A stretch of 28,362 bases of DNA from a virus. Where the stretch lies: positions 1-28,362 of IMG/VR virus record IMGVR_UViG_3300042326_001267; one strand, given 5' to 3'. The notes beneath the pieces are model-generated. The model made no database searches and was not told the DNA's origin. It saw nothing but the letters and a program-made list of their open reading frames with translations. Position numbers and translations under genes: made by a program. Of the stretch, positions 1 through 6,145 are shown piece by piece. The number at the start of each line of letters is the position of its first letter. Position 1 is the first letter of the stretch.

Positions 1-258
1 GCTTGCGGCTGCTTGCAGATTCGCCCGATAATGGTTGCCGAGTTTAACCGCATCGGCATACCGTTTACTTTAGATGATAGGTGGAACTGCGGCAAATCAA
101 TGAAAGCGTTTGATATGTGGGTACTTACCAACCGCTACGCAAACGCCGAGGTTATCGCCCGCAAATGGAACGGCGGGCCGAACGGACACAAAAAGGCATC
201 TACCCTTAAATACTGGAAAAAAGTAAAACAACAACTACAAACAAACAAACCAAGATGA
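1..258 (+). CDS. Lysozyme-like / lytic transglycosylase-like protein, C-terminal part
   Basis: The frame is open through the left edge, so the N-terminus is missing and no start can be chosen. The visible 86 residues begin with a GCLQIRPIMV segment followed by a conserved asparagine-arginine and end with a WNGGPNG motif and a YWKKV helix. This pattern resembles the lysozyme-fold proteins often found in Bacteroidota phages, where QIR and WNxGP lie around the sugar-binding cleft. If correct it would cut peptidoglycan glycan strands, either at entry or during lysis. The catalytic glutamate would lie upstream of the window and cannot be checked. The stop overlaps the next start as ATGA. Family assignment is from memory of the motif and is moderate. 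Confidence 0.6.
   Translation, partial: ACGCLQIRPIMVAEFNRIGIPFTLDDRWNCGKSMKAFDMWVLTNRYANAEVIARKWNGGPNGHKKASTLKYWKKVKQQLQTNKPR
243..258 (+). repeat. 16-bp direct repeat, left copy
   Basis: AAACAAACCAAGATGA is identical to 737-752. Both copies end with the ATGA stop/start overlap, so the pair exactly brackets the Imm5-like gene. Both encode the last residues NKPR of the preceding protein. Confidence 0.85.
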
Positions 259-752
259 AAACACTTACATGGGCGGACTTCGCCAAACACGAACCATGCG
301 ACAACCCCGCCGAAAAGTACGGCGATTGGGAGGGCACTATTTTAGACCTTATGCAACACCCTGAGATTCCAGCTAAAGACAAAGTTTGGGCATTTACAAG
401 GGAAGGCATTGTGAACGATAAAATCCTTCGTTTATTTGCTGTTGGCTGTGCAAGAAAGGTGCAACACCTTATGAAAGACCAACGAAGTATCGATGCCATT
501 AACGTTGCCGAAAGGTACGCAAATGGCAACGCAACAGAAGATGAACTGGCTGCGGCACGGAAAGTGGCATGGGCTGCGGCAGGGAAAGCGGCACGGGCTG
601 CGGCACGGGCAGCGGCATGGGGAGCGGCATGGGGAGCGGCAGAGGCAGCGGCAGATGCATCGGCATGGGAGGCGGCACGGGCAGCGGTAAGGGATGCGGC
701 ATGGGAAGCCCAAGTTGAAATTGCTATTGAACTTTTAAACAAACCAAGATGA
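255..752 (+). CDS. Imm5-like alanine-rich protein
   Basis: This 165-residue protein has two parts. Residues 1 to about 96 are mixed and include a segment around 65-92 (ARKVQHLM, DQRS, AERYANG) that I associate with the Imm5-like 'putative immunity protein' family common in phages and prophages. Residues 99-154 are an alanine array in four-residue steps, mostly of the form x-A-A-(W/R/E/D). The array should form a long helix with W and R on one face. The family has been named from polymorphic-toxin immunity contexts, but its role in phages is not established and no toxin gene is seen beside it. Start and stop both lie in ATGA overlaps, so translation is probably coupled on both sides. The gene is flanked by 16-bp direct repeats, suggesting insertion as a unit. 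Confidence 0.65.
   Translation: MKTLTWADFAKHEPCDNPAEKYGDWEGTILDLMQHPEIPAKDKVWAFTREGIVNDKILRLFAVGCARKVQHLMKDQRSIDAINVAERYANGNATEDELAAARKVAWAAAGKAARAAARAAAWGAAWGAAEAAADASAWEAARAAVRDAAWEAQVEIAIELLNKPR
549..716 (+). repeat. 12-bp degenerate tandem repeat coding alanine array
   Basis: About fourteen degenerate 12-base units built on GCGGCAYGG/GCGGCAGGG words encode four-residue steps such as AAAR, KAAR, GAAW and EAAR (residues 99-154 of the host gene). The low-complexity, purine-rich sequence also produces long open frames in other frames and on the other strand; these are artefacts. Confidence 0.8.
737..752 (+). repeat. 16-bp direct repeat, right copy
   Basis: Identical to 243-258. It contains the ATGA overlap between the Imm5-like gene and the following small gene. 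Confidence 0.85.
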
Positions 753-937
753 AGTACGAAATCAGAGAAAGTCCATCAACAGGCGGCGGCAAAATCCAAG
801 TAATTGCAAAGCCCGAAAAGGGCAAACCATTCATCGCCGCATCGCTTCGCTGGGTTAGTGGCATATTGCCCCAAGAAACCATAATGCGGCAAGCAGTCAA
901 AATCGTTGAAAACTTTGTAAACTTTAATAACCAATAA
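749..937 (+). CDS. Small protein of unknown function
   Basis: 62 residues, not recognised. The sequence suggests a short beta-hairpin half (IRESPSTGGGKIQVIAKPEKG) followed by an amphipathic helix ending in VKIVENFVNF. There is no signal peptide, membrane segment or cysteine pair. The start lies in an ATGA overlap with the previous gene. It sits 12 bases before the ERF gene and may belong to the same early transcript. It is supported as a gene mainly by its overlap and by filling an otherwise gene-tight region. Confidence 0.6.
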   Translation: MKYEIRESPSTGGGKIQVIAKPEKGKPFIAASLRWVSGILPQETIMRQAVKIVENFVNFNNQ

Positions 938-949
938 AACCAAACAACC

Positions 950-1597
950 ATGCAAATCTATCAAAGCATCGCCAACATTATGACCGAGGTTTCGGCCATT
1001 GGCAAGAACAACAAAAACGCCCAGCAGGGGTACAACTTTAGAGGCATCGATGACCTTTACAACGCTATTCACCCGCTATTCGCCCGCAACGGCGTATTCA
1101 TTACAAGCGATGTGGTCAGCAACAACCGGGAAGAACGCACAACGGCCAAAGGCGGCTTGCTACTTTACACCATTCTTCGGGTTAAGTTCACGTTCTACGC
1201 AATAGACGGCAGCAGCGTGTTTTCAATCGTTGAGGGCGAGGCCATGGACAGCGGCGACAAGTCAACCAACAAAGCCATGTCAGCAGCTTTAAAGTACGCA
1301 CTTATGCAAATGCTACTTATACCTACCGAGGAGTTGAAAGATGCGGATAAGGACACCTATTCAGTTGCCGCCAAGGTGCAGCAGCCTATTGCATTCTTAA
1401 GCCTGCCTACAAAGATGCAAGACCTTTGCAATCAGTTGTTCGACATTTCCGAACAACTGCCCGAAGTTAGCCGAGCCAAGGCAAACCCTTTCAACGATGG
1501 CGAGTGCATCAACGTAAAGGCGTGGGCAAACAGCCAAGCAACAGTTGAAAAGGCAATTGCAATCTATTCAAAACAAATCGGCAATGAAGGAGTTTAA
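950..1597 (+). CDS. erf: ERF-family single-strand annealing protein
   Basis: 215 residues. The N-terminal region contains the features I associate with the ERF superfamily: an N-terminal helix (IYQSIANIMTEVSAIGKN), the YNFRGIDD segment near residues 27-34, a NGVFITSD strand, and a GDKSTNKAMSAALKYALMQ helix near 103-121 followed by a (L/I)PTEE-type end. ERF proteins anneal complementary single strands in phage recombination, usually with an exonuclease and SSB; both are encoded just downstream, which supports the call. ATG at 950 follows an A-rich leader (ACCAAACAACC). The C-terminal third is less conserved. It overlaps the exonuclease gene by 14 bases. Confidence 0.88.
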   Translation: MQIYQSIANIMTEVSAIGKNNKNAQQGYNFRGIDDLYNAIHPLFARNGVFITSDVVSNNREERTTAKGGLLLYTILRVKFTFYAIDGSSVFSIVEGEAMDSGDKSTNKAMSAALKYALMQMLLIPTEELKDADKDTYSVAAKVQQPIAFLSLPTKMQDLCNQLFDISEQLPEVSRAKANPFNDGECINVKAWANSQATVEKAIAIYSKQIGNEGV

Positions 1598-2192
1598 AGC
1601 ACGCTGTTCTGCCATTGGTCAAATTATGGCCAATGGCAGGGGGAAGGATACGGCCGGGGCAACTTGCTACGGCTACCTTCAGGATTGGGTTGTCGAGCAA
1701 CTTTTCGGAGTACGCCGCCAACTTGACACAAAGCCGATGGCAAAGGGCCGGGCGGTTGAAGATGCCGCCATCGAGTTCGCTGGGGCCCACCTTGGCTGGT
1801 TCATGCCTGAAAAAAACGAGCGGTTCTTTGAAAATGATTGGCTAACTGGCACGCCCGACATCGTAGAGGGTACAAGCATAGTTGACATTAAAAGTAGCTG
1901 GGACGCTTTTACCTTCCCTTTGTGGGATTCTAAACCGCCGCTGGGGTATGTCTACCAGTTGCAAGGTTATATGGCCTTAACGGGCCTTAAAAACGCCCAA
2001 CTGGTTTACGTGCTTATGCCAACCCCTGAAGAAATATGCGGCGAGGTGCAAAGCTATGATCACGTGCCAGCAAAATACCGCATTAAGGCCTACGAAATAA
2101 AGCGGGACGATGTGCTAATCGAGGCCATTTACGACAGGGTACAAATGTGCCGCAATATTATTGAAGTTGAACTATTAACAAAACTGAAATGA
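1584..2192 (+). CDS. YqaJ-like / PD-(D/E)XK phage exonuclease
   Basis: 202 residues from the ATG at 1584. An upstream in-frame ATG at 1545 would overlap erf by 53 bases and adds a poor N-terminus, so the later start is preferred. Motifs of the PD-(D/E)XK fold appear in order: GRAVEDAAIEFA (first acidic residue), TGTPDI and VDIKSS (the D...(D/E)xK core), and a YQLQGYMALTG helix with the Q..(G)Y pair typical of YqaJ/lambda-exonuclease relatives. It would digest one strand of DNA ends to give ERF its substrate. The pairing ERF-exonuclease in overlapping genes is the usual layout of phage recombination modules. The stop overlaps the next start as ATGA. Confidence 0.85.
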   Translation: MKEFKARCSAIGQIMANGRGKDTAGATCYGYLQDWVVEQLFGVRRQLDTKPMAKGRAVEDAAIEFAGAHLGWFMPEKNERFFENDWLTGTPDIVEGTSIVDIKSSWDAFTFPLWDSKPPLGYVYQLQGYMALTGLKNAQLVYVLMPTPEEICGEVQSYDHVPAKYRIKAYEIKRDDVLIEAIYDRVQMCRNIIEVELLTKLK

Positions 2193-2668
2193 CACGACAT
2201 TTTAAACGCTATTTGAACCGCAAAGACGTTAATTTATTAGAAGTCAAGGCATACATTGACCGAATTTTATCTAAAAGAATTGTGGCTAATGTAAAATATC
2301 CCATCAAGCCCAAATACGAAGAAACCGTACTAAGGGAAATGGCCGCATATTGGGGAGTGCCGATCGAAACCGCACTTACAAAGCGAAGATTTACAGAACA
2401 AATAAATTGTAAACACGCTTTTCGGTTTGCTCTCAGGGCTGTTACTGGAATGAAAATGGAGAAAATTGGGGCTTTGCTTAACTGCGATCATGCCAGCGTT
2501 AGCCACAGCATAAAATTTGTAAACAATACAAAAATCGGGGACAAGGAGTATTATAGCAAATGTCTTCAACTTGCAGAGCATCTGCGTATGGTATTGATTG
2601 AGTTGGAATTAAACGAAAATCAGCCTACCTTGCACGAAATACCTTGCGACATTTTCTTTCACAATTAA
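2189..2668 (+). CDS. DnaA domain IV-like DNA-binding protein
   Basis: 159 residues. Residues about 44-112 follow the layout of the DnaA C-terminal DNA-binding domain: a YWGVP segment, a basic R/K stretch, an AFRFALRAVTGMKMEKIG helix pair, and LLNCDHASVSHSI, which matches the DnaA signature helix (consensus G-x-x-RDHSTVxHA). There is no AAA+ part, so it is not DnaA itself. Such stand-alone domains probably bind DnaA-box-like sites or act as regulators in phages. It is cytoplasmic, with the last 45 residues unassigned. It sits between the recombination genes and SSB, which fits a DNA metabolism role. A second protein of the same type lies at 26835-27194 on the other strand. Confidence 0.72.
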   Translation: MTRHFKRYLNRKDVNLLEVKAYIDRILSKRIVANVKYPIKPKYEETVLREMAAYWGVPIETALTKRRFTEQINCKHAFRFALRAVTGMKMEKIGALLNCDHASVSHSIKFVNNTKIGDKEYYSKCLQLAEHLRMVLIELELNENQPTLHEIPCDIFFHN

Positions 2669-2679
2669 CAACAAACACA

Positions 2680-2985
2680 ATGACAAAAACAGAATTAGAA
2701 AAACTTGGCTTTCAGCACCTAAACGGCGTGAACTGGGGCTTGCTTATCAAACCAATTTACCTTGGGGCCCCGCTTATTATTCGGGCATCAACTACGGGGG
2801 TTTTGGCCACCATTAGCCTTGCAATCAAGGAAGGGGATGAACCCAAAGAACTGCCCATCGGCAATTGTGCGAACCGATATGCCGATTTGAAACACCTGAT
2901 ATCTTGGTGCGGCATGTCGGGGGCCGACATCGGCACGTATATCGTGGAAAAGTTGATTACCGAACGCAAGCAAAAGAAAAAATAA
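2680..2985 (+). CDS. Hypothetical protein
   Basis: 101 residues from ATG 2680. The frame is open further upstream to 2644, but that would overlap the previous gene and the ATG at 2680 follows an A-rich leader (ACAACAAACACA) like its neighbours. The sequence predicts a small alpha/beta protein: helix, beta strands (LIIRASTTGVLATISL), then helices ending in a lysine-rich tail. No domain is recognised. It lies between the DnaA-like gene and SSB and is probably cotranscribed with them. Confidence 0.65.
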   Translation: MTKTELEKLGFQHLNGVNWGLLIKPIYLGAPLIIRASTTGVLATISLAIKEGDEPKELPIGNCANRYADLKHLISWCGMSGADIGTYIVEKLITERKQKKK

Positions 2986-3020
2986 GTACCTTTAACCCAT
3001 AACCATTTAACCATTTAACC

Positions 3021-3389
3021 ATGTTACAAATTCAATTGATTGGCCGTATTGGCAAAGACGCCGAGTTGGTCGGCAAAAACAAAGACATTGCAACCTTTTC
3101 GGTAGCGGTCGGCAAAGGCGAAGAAACCCAATGGTTTCGCTGTGCCCTGTTCGGCAAGAACAACCAGCCTGCTGGGGTTGCCAAGTTCTTGAGCAAAGGC
3201 ACTCAGGTGTACATTAGCGGCCGCCCTGTTCTTGACGTTTACAAAGACAAAGAGGGCAACGATAAAATTGGCACAGACATCAAGGTGCTGGTTAACCAAG
3301 TCGAACTGCTTGGCGGCACACGAACCGAATCAGGCGGTAACCATTTGCCACAAGTCGCAGAAATTGATGGCGATGCTTTGCCATTCTAA
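3021..3389 (+). CDS. ssb: Single-stranded DNA-binding protein
   Basis: 122 residues with an OB-fold of the bacterial SSB type: the start MLQIQLIGRIGKDAEL, the central ATFSVAV strand, the WFRCALFGK segment and the GTQVYISGRP strand are all typical. The C-terminus ends in DGDALPF, a match to the acidic tip (D-D-x-L/I-P-F) by which SSB recruits recombination and replication proteins. It is shorter than cellular SSB because the flexible linker is almost absent. It would coat single strands for the ERF/exonuclease pair and for replication. The leader contains a repeated AACCATTT unit just before the ATG, and a GTACCTTTAA box at 2986-2995 resembles the promoter element. A terminator follows at 3414. 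Confidence 0.95.
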   Translation: MLQIQLIGRIGKDAELVGKNKDIATFSVAVGKGEETQWFRCALFGKNNQPAGVAKFLSKGTQVYISGRPVLDVYKDKEGNDKIGTDIKVLVNQVELLGGTRTESGGNHLPQVAEIDGDALPF

Positions 3390-3413
3390 GATAGTGTGTT
3401 AGTGTTAAGGGAG

Positions 3414-3440
3414 GCCCAGCAGCGATGTTGGGCTTTTTTT
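3414..3440 (+). terminator. Rho-independent terminator after ssb
   Basis: GCCCAGCA (3414-3421) pairs with TGTTGGGC (3426-3433), eight pairs including one G-U, around a GCGA tetraloop, followed by seven T (3434-3440). It ends the recombination/ssb transcript. Confidence 0.9.
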
Positions 3441-3533
3441 ATGCCGCCGAATGTCGCCAAGTGTTAAAAAGTGTTAAAGCGAATTTTGGTATTGATATTC
3501 TTTTTACTATTGCAGTACACTAATTCAAATACC

Positions 3534-3764
3534 ATGATTTACGCAAACCACCTTTACAACTTGGCAAAAAGCGAACCAAGAATTTCAATGGCCGAAATCG
3601 AAGCCGCCTGCATTGACAAAGCCAAGCAAGGCGAAATGTACTGCTGGGTACGCAAACCAATTGCCAATGAAGATATTCAAAGGCTAAGAATGAACGGCTT
3701 TAAGGTCGTAATTTATGACAAAGCAATTTACCACATTGACTGGTCAAACCCTACTAACCTTTAA
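3534..3764 (+). CDS. Hypothetical protein
   Basis: 76 residues from ATG 3534. The frame is also open upstream to a GTG at 3471, which would add a hydrophobic leader (LVLIFFLLL), but that stretch is T-rich promoter-like DNA just after a terminator, so the ATG is preferred. The protein starts with a helical segment (YANHLYNLAK), contains two helices rich in charged residues, and ends with a beta hairpin (GFKVVIYD, YHIDW). This helix-helix-strand-strand order could be a small winged fold, but no family is recognised. First gene of a new transcript after the ssb terminator. Confidence 0.6.
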   Translation: MIYANHLYNLAKSEPRISMAEIEAACIDKAKQGEMYCWVRKPIANEDIQRLRMNGFKVVIYDKAIYHIDWSNPTNL

Positions 3765-3775
3765 TACCAAACATC

Positions 3776-4042
3776 ATGACAAACATCGTTCAATGCAAGG
3801 ATATACCAGATGAGCTAATATTGCAATTTTTGCTAAAGGCAAAAGGCAATCTTTGTAGCTGGTATTCTGTACGAAATTCAATGCCTGAAAACAAAGCAAT
3901 CTTTTTTGCACCTAAGAAATTAATTTTAGCTAAAATGAGCCAGCTTATTAAAAAGGGCTTAATAAATGGTTGCACTTGCGGTTGTAGGGGCGATTTTGAA
4001 ATAACACCCAAAGGCGAAGAATATCTATCCATTAACATTTAA
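3776..4042 (+). CDS. Small winged-helix-like phage protein
   Basis: 88 residues. It begins with an IPDELILQFL helix, has a KKLILAKMSQLIKKGLING segment that looks like a recognition helix, then a CTCGCRGDFEITPKGEEYL hairpin that resembles a wing. I recall this GC-x-CGCRGDFEIT-x-KG ending from uncharacterised proteins of many phages. The cysteines (CTCGC) could bind a metal, but this is only a guess. A DNA-binding or regulatory role is plausible, not shown. It follows the preceding gene by 11 bases and shares its leader word AACCTTTAATACCAAA with the leader of the gene at 16636. Confidence 0.7.
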   Translation: MTNIVQCKDIPDELILQFLLKAKGNLCSWYSVRNSMPENKAIFFAPKKLILAKMSQLIKKGLINGCTCGCRGDFEITPKGEEYLSINI

Positions 4043-4067
4043 TTTTTAACCCTTAATACACAAAACC

Positions 4068-4586
4068 ATGAAACATTACTTTACACTTGGCTACCGCTTT
4101 CAAGATGAATGCTTTGCTTTTTACGGCGAATGCACGAACGAAATGACCGTTGAAGAAACCGACCTACGCCGCAGATCAAACATCGCTGTGGTTGGCATTG
4201 ACTTTGACCTTATGCTGCATTTAACGAACCCTGACAAGGACAATGTGCGGCCAACCAAGGCAAGCATATCAAACCAACCGTACCTTGATAGCATTGAAGG
4301 TGGCAATACGTATTTTGCTTACCTGAACCGATACCTGAACGATGACAATGACTTTGTGATCAGCTGGGAATTTGAAAGCCCCAGCACCTTGCTTTTCATT
4401 TACAACGATGAATCGGGCTGGAGCGTAGAATACCAACACGATGAACCGCTATTTGCAATGGACGGCTTCTTGCACGAAATTGTGAACATCGCCAATACCC
4501 TTTCGTTCAAGGAGGGCTACGAGTACATTAAAACTTCACGCAGCGGCATTCATGTAATGGCTGAATTTCTTGCACCATTAATGTAA
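4068..4586 (+). CDS. Hypothetical acidic protein
   Basis: 172 residues, not recognised. It is acidic and rich in aromatic residues, with alternating strands (YFTLGYRFQDECFAFYGE, FVISWEFESPSTLLFIYN, WSVEY) and a C-terminal helical region (FLHEIVNIANTLSFKEGYEYI). No signal peptide or membrane segment. Small acidic early proteins of phages sometimes act as inhibitors or DNA mimics, but nothing here identifies that role. It is preceded by an A/T-rich 25-base leader and followed by the promoter and folded element at 4603-4745. Confidence 0.65.
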   Translation: MKHYFTLGYRFQDECFAFYGECTNEMTVEETDLRRRSNIAVVGIDFDLMLHLTNPDKDNVRPTKASISNQPYLDSIEGGNTYFAYLNRYLNDDNDFVISWEFESPSTLLFIYNDESGWSVEYQHDEPLFAMDGFLHEIVNIANTLSFKEGYEYIKTSRSGIHVMAEFLAPLM

Positions 4587-4602
4587 TGTTAGTTTTAATT
4601 TG

Positions 4603-4610
4603 TATTTTTG
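4603..4610 (+). promoter_or_regulatory. Promoter -7 box TATTTTTG
   Basis: TATTTTTG matches the Bacteroidota consensus TAnnTTTG exactly. A clear -33 TTTG at the right distance is not seen. Transcription would begin near 4615 and run into the folded element and the replication initiator gene. Confidence 0.55.
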
Positions 4611-4614
4611 TAAA

Positions 4615-4745
4615 GGCACTAACAAGCCGATGATAGGTAAAAACAAAATTTAACCGAGCCGTTTGTTCGGGGGTAGCGTGAGAAAGGAGGCCCACCTTGG
4701 CCAATTGTTAGCCTTACTTACCGCCCCCGCACAAATGGCTTTTTT
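4615..4745 (+). ncRNA. Structured RNA or attenuator before the replication gene
   Basis: The RNA strand can form one long branched hairpin. The outer helix 4657-4666/4731-4740 has ten pairs (one G-U). After one mismatch, 4668-4673 pairs with 4724-4729 (six pairs, five of them G-C runs). An inner helix 4678-4682/4713-4717 has five pairs, and GGCC 4689-4692 pairs with GGCC 4699-4702. Six T follow directly (4740-4745), as in an intrinsic terminator, and the next start codon is only eight bases further. It could be a small phage RNA with its own terminator or a leader that attenuates the initiator gene. It matches no RNA family I recognise, and no open frame of note lies in it. Confidence 0.6.
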
Positions 4746-4753
4746 ATTAAGAT

Positions 4754-5536
4754 ATGAAACAACTACCTTGGTTCAAATTTAGCCCAGCCGACTGGATGAT
4801 GGGCAGAATATCCCGCCAATCTTGCGAGGTTCAGGTGGCATTTTTGCGGCTATGCTGCATCTATTGGAATGCCGAATGCGAGATGACAGTTGAACACGCC
4901 GAGTTGGAATGCGATGGCTATTTCGACCGCCTTGTGGCCCTGAAAATGGTTGAGGTTATTGGCGATAAAATTGGCATTAAATTTCTTACCATTCAGTACA
5001 TTGAAGGTAGCGAAAAGCGGCAAAAAATGTCCAACGCTGGCAAGGCATCTGCCCAACAAAAGCTTAACGAACGTTCAACGAATGTTCAACAAACGTTCAA
5101 CGAATGTTCAATAGAGAAGAGTAAGAGTAGAGAAGAGAAGAGTAGAATAAGAGTAGATAAAGAGAGTAAGGGCACATACACACGTGAAAACTTTATTGAT
5201 GATTTACTGGGCGAATTCAAAACCGATGCCGATTTGCGAAGCGTAACGAAAACATGGCTTCAAAAGAAAAAGGTAATTACCGAAAAGTCGATGCAAATTT
5301 CAAAGGCCGAAATACAAGGGCATAACAAAAGCGAAATGTATGCAGCGATAATGGCCGCAGCCGACAAAGGTTGGGCACAGCTATACAGCCGAAAAGATAA
5401 GCAAGGCAAAGGCACATCAACAAGTTTACCTGCTGGTAAGCCTTGGTTAGACCCAGCAACCATAGCCGCAGCCAAGGCGAGTGCCGAGCGGCTTAAGAAA
5501 CTTGAAAACCGAAGCGAGGGCGTAACACAATTTTAA
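4754..5536 (+). CDS. Phage replication initiator / replisome organiser
   Basis: 260 residues. The N-terminal domain (1 to about 92: WFKFSPADWMMG, QVAFLRLCCIYWNAE, a winged-helix-like rest) resembles the N-terminal domain of phage replisome organisers of the Lin1244/Lin1753 type. A polar linker (about 93-145) is coded by iterons and a purine-rich tract. The C-terminal part (about 145-230: FIDDLLGEFKTDADLRSVTKTWLQKK) would contact the helicase loader. By analogy with lambda O, the protein would bind the repeats within its own gene and recruit the loader encoded at 6146. Its expression is probably controlled by the promoter and folded RNA upstream. No helicase or polymerase is encoded here, so host enzymes are presumably used. 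Confidence 0.78.
   Translation: MKQLPWFKFSPADWMMGRISRQSCEVQVAFLRLCCIYWNAECEMTVEHAELECDGYFDRLVALKMVEVIGDKIGIKFLTIQYIEGSEKRQKMSNAGKASAQQKLNERSTNVQQTFNECSIEKSKSREEKSRIRVDKESKGTYTRENFIDDLLGEFKTDADLRSVTKTWLQKKKVITEKSMQISKAEIQGHNKSEMYAAIMAAADKGWAQLYSRKDKQGKGTSTSLPAGKPWLDPATIAAAKASAERLKKLENRSEGVTQF
5066..5109 (+). repeat. Four tandem 11-bp iterons
   Basis: Four head-to-tail units: AACGAACGTTC (5066-5076), AACGAATGTTC (5077-5087), AACAAACGTTC (5088-5098), AACGAATGTTC (5099-5109). Units 1-2 and 3-4 form a 22-bp repeat with one mismatch. The first unit holds the palindrome GAACGTTC. The 11-base period does not fit codons, so the repetition is selected at the DNA level and not for protein. Likely binding sites of the initiator encoded by the same gene. 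Confidence 0.85.
5110..5172 (+). other. Probable origin unwinding tract
   Basis: A 63-base stretch next to the iterons contains no C on this strand; it is built of GAGAAGAG and GAGTA words. Iterons followed by a strand-asymmetric purine-rich tract inside the initiator gene is the layout of the lambda origin and several other phage origins. It encodes part of the charged linker of the initiator (EKSKSREEKSR). Confidence 0.7.
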
Positions 5537-5545
5537 GCAGCAAAA

Positions 5546-6130
5546 ATGGAACAGCATAAATTGAACCCAGCGTTAAAAACAGATAGCTTTTCTTTTCTTG
5601 AATGTTCTTGGGAAAGCGTAAAGCATTTGTTTCTTGCTTACCATTACCTTAAAACAATGCCAGCAGGAATAATGGCAGTTTATGGATTGTTCGATGAAAG
5701 GGAATTGGGCAAAGCGGTAGGAGGGGCTGTTTTTTGTAACGGCAGAATACAATACGATGGAAGGCTTTTAGAGTTTAGCAGAATGTGGATAAGCGACCAT
5801 TACGGCACAAATACAGAAAGTTGGTTTATGGCCAAATGCCTAAAAGCACTTAACAAGAAATTCCCAACTCATGAAGGAGTTGTAACATGGGCAGATTGCA
5901 ATATCGGGCATAACGGTACAATTTATTTGGCAGCAAATTTCGTATATGATGGGGAAAGCAGAACGGTTAAAAAGTTCTTAGGCAAAAACAAAAAGGTTAT
6001 TTACGAAAGAACATCAACTTCATCCGACATTTGCATTGGCAAAGAAATGCCCAAAAAAAGATTTATATACTATTTTGATTCTAAAATACGTGAACAAAAA
6101 AAGCAGCAACCTAAAACACAAAAACCTTAA
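5546..6130 (+). CDS. Mom-like DNA modification protein (GNAT fold)
   Basis: 194 residues. It shows the pattern I associate with phage Mom-family proteins: YHYLK at 32-36, a GGAVFCNG strand near 59-66, EFSRMWI at 76-82, an ESWF helix start at 91, and WADCNIGHNGTIY (115-127) followed by AANFVYDG. In phage Mu, Mom modifies adenine (described as methylcarbamoylation), protecting DNA from restriction. The same role is inferred here. The gene is visibly richer in A and T than its neighbours, which suggests separate acquisition. The basic C-terminal tail (KKRFIYY...REQKKQQPKTQKP) could help DNA binding. It lies between initiator and helicase loader. Confidence 0.7.
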   Translation: MEQHKLNPALKTDSFSFLECSWESVKHLFLAYHYLKTMPAGIMAVYGLFDERELGKAVGGAVFCNGRIQYDGRLLEFSRMWISDHYGTNTESWFMAKCLKALNKKFPTHEGVVTWADCNIGHNGTIYLAANFVYDGESRTVKKFLGKNKKVIYERTSTSSDICIGKEMPKKRFIYYFDSKIREQKKQQPKTQKP

Positions 6131-6145
6131 TTTTACTTTACCGCT

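Noticed and set aside
206-742. 178-residue open frame on the minus strand across the alanine-rich gene
   Set aside because: It is the mirror of the low-complexity GCGGCA repeats; the plus-strand gene has coupling overlaps on both sides and a recognised N-terminal part.
3471-3533. GTG-started extension giving a signal-peptide-like N-terminus to the gene at 3534
   Set aside because: The hydrophobic stretch comes from T-rich DNA right after a terminator, where a promoter is expected; the ATG at 3534 has a normal leader.
4657-4745. tRNA or tmRNA
   Set aside because: No cloverleaf, no T-loop motif and no CCA end; the fold is one long branched hairpin with a T run.
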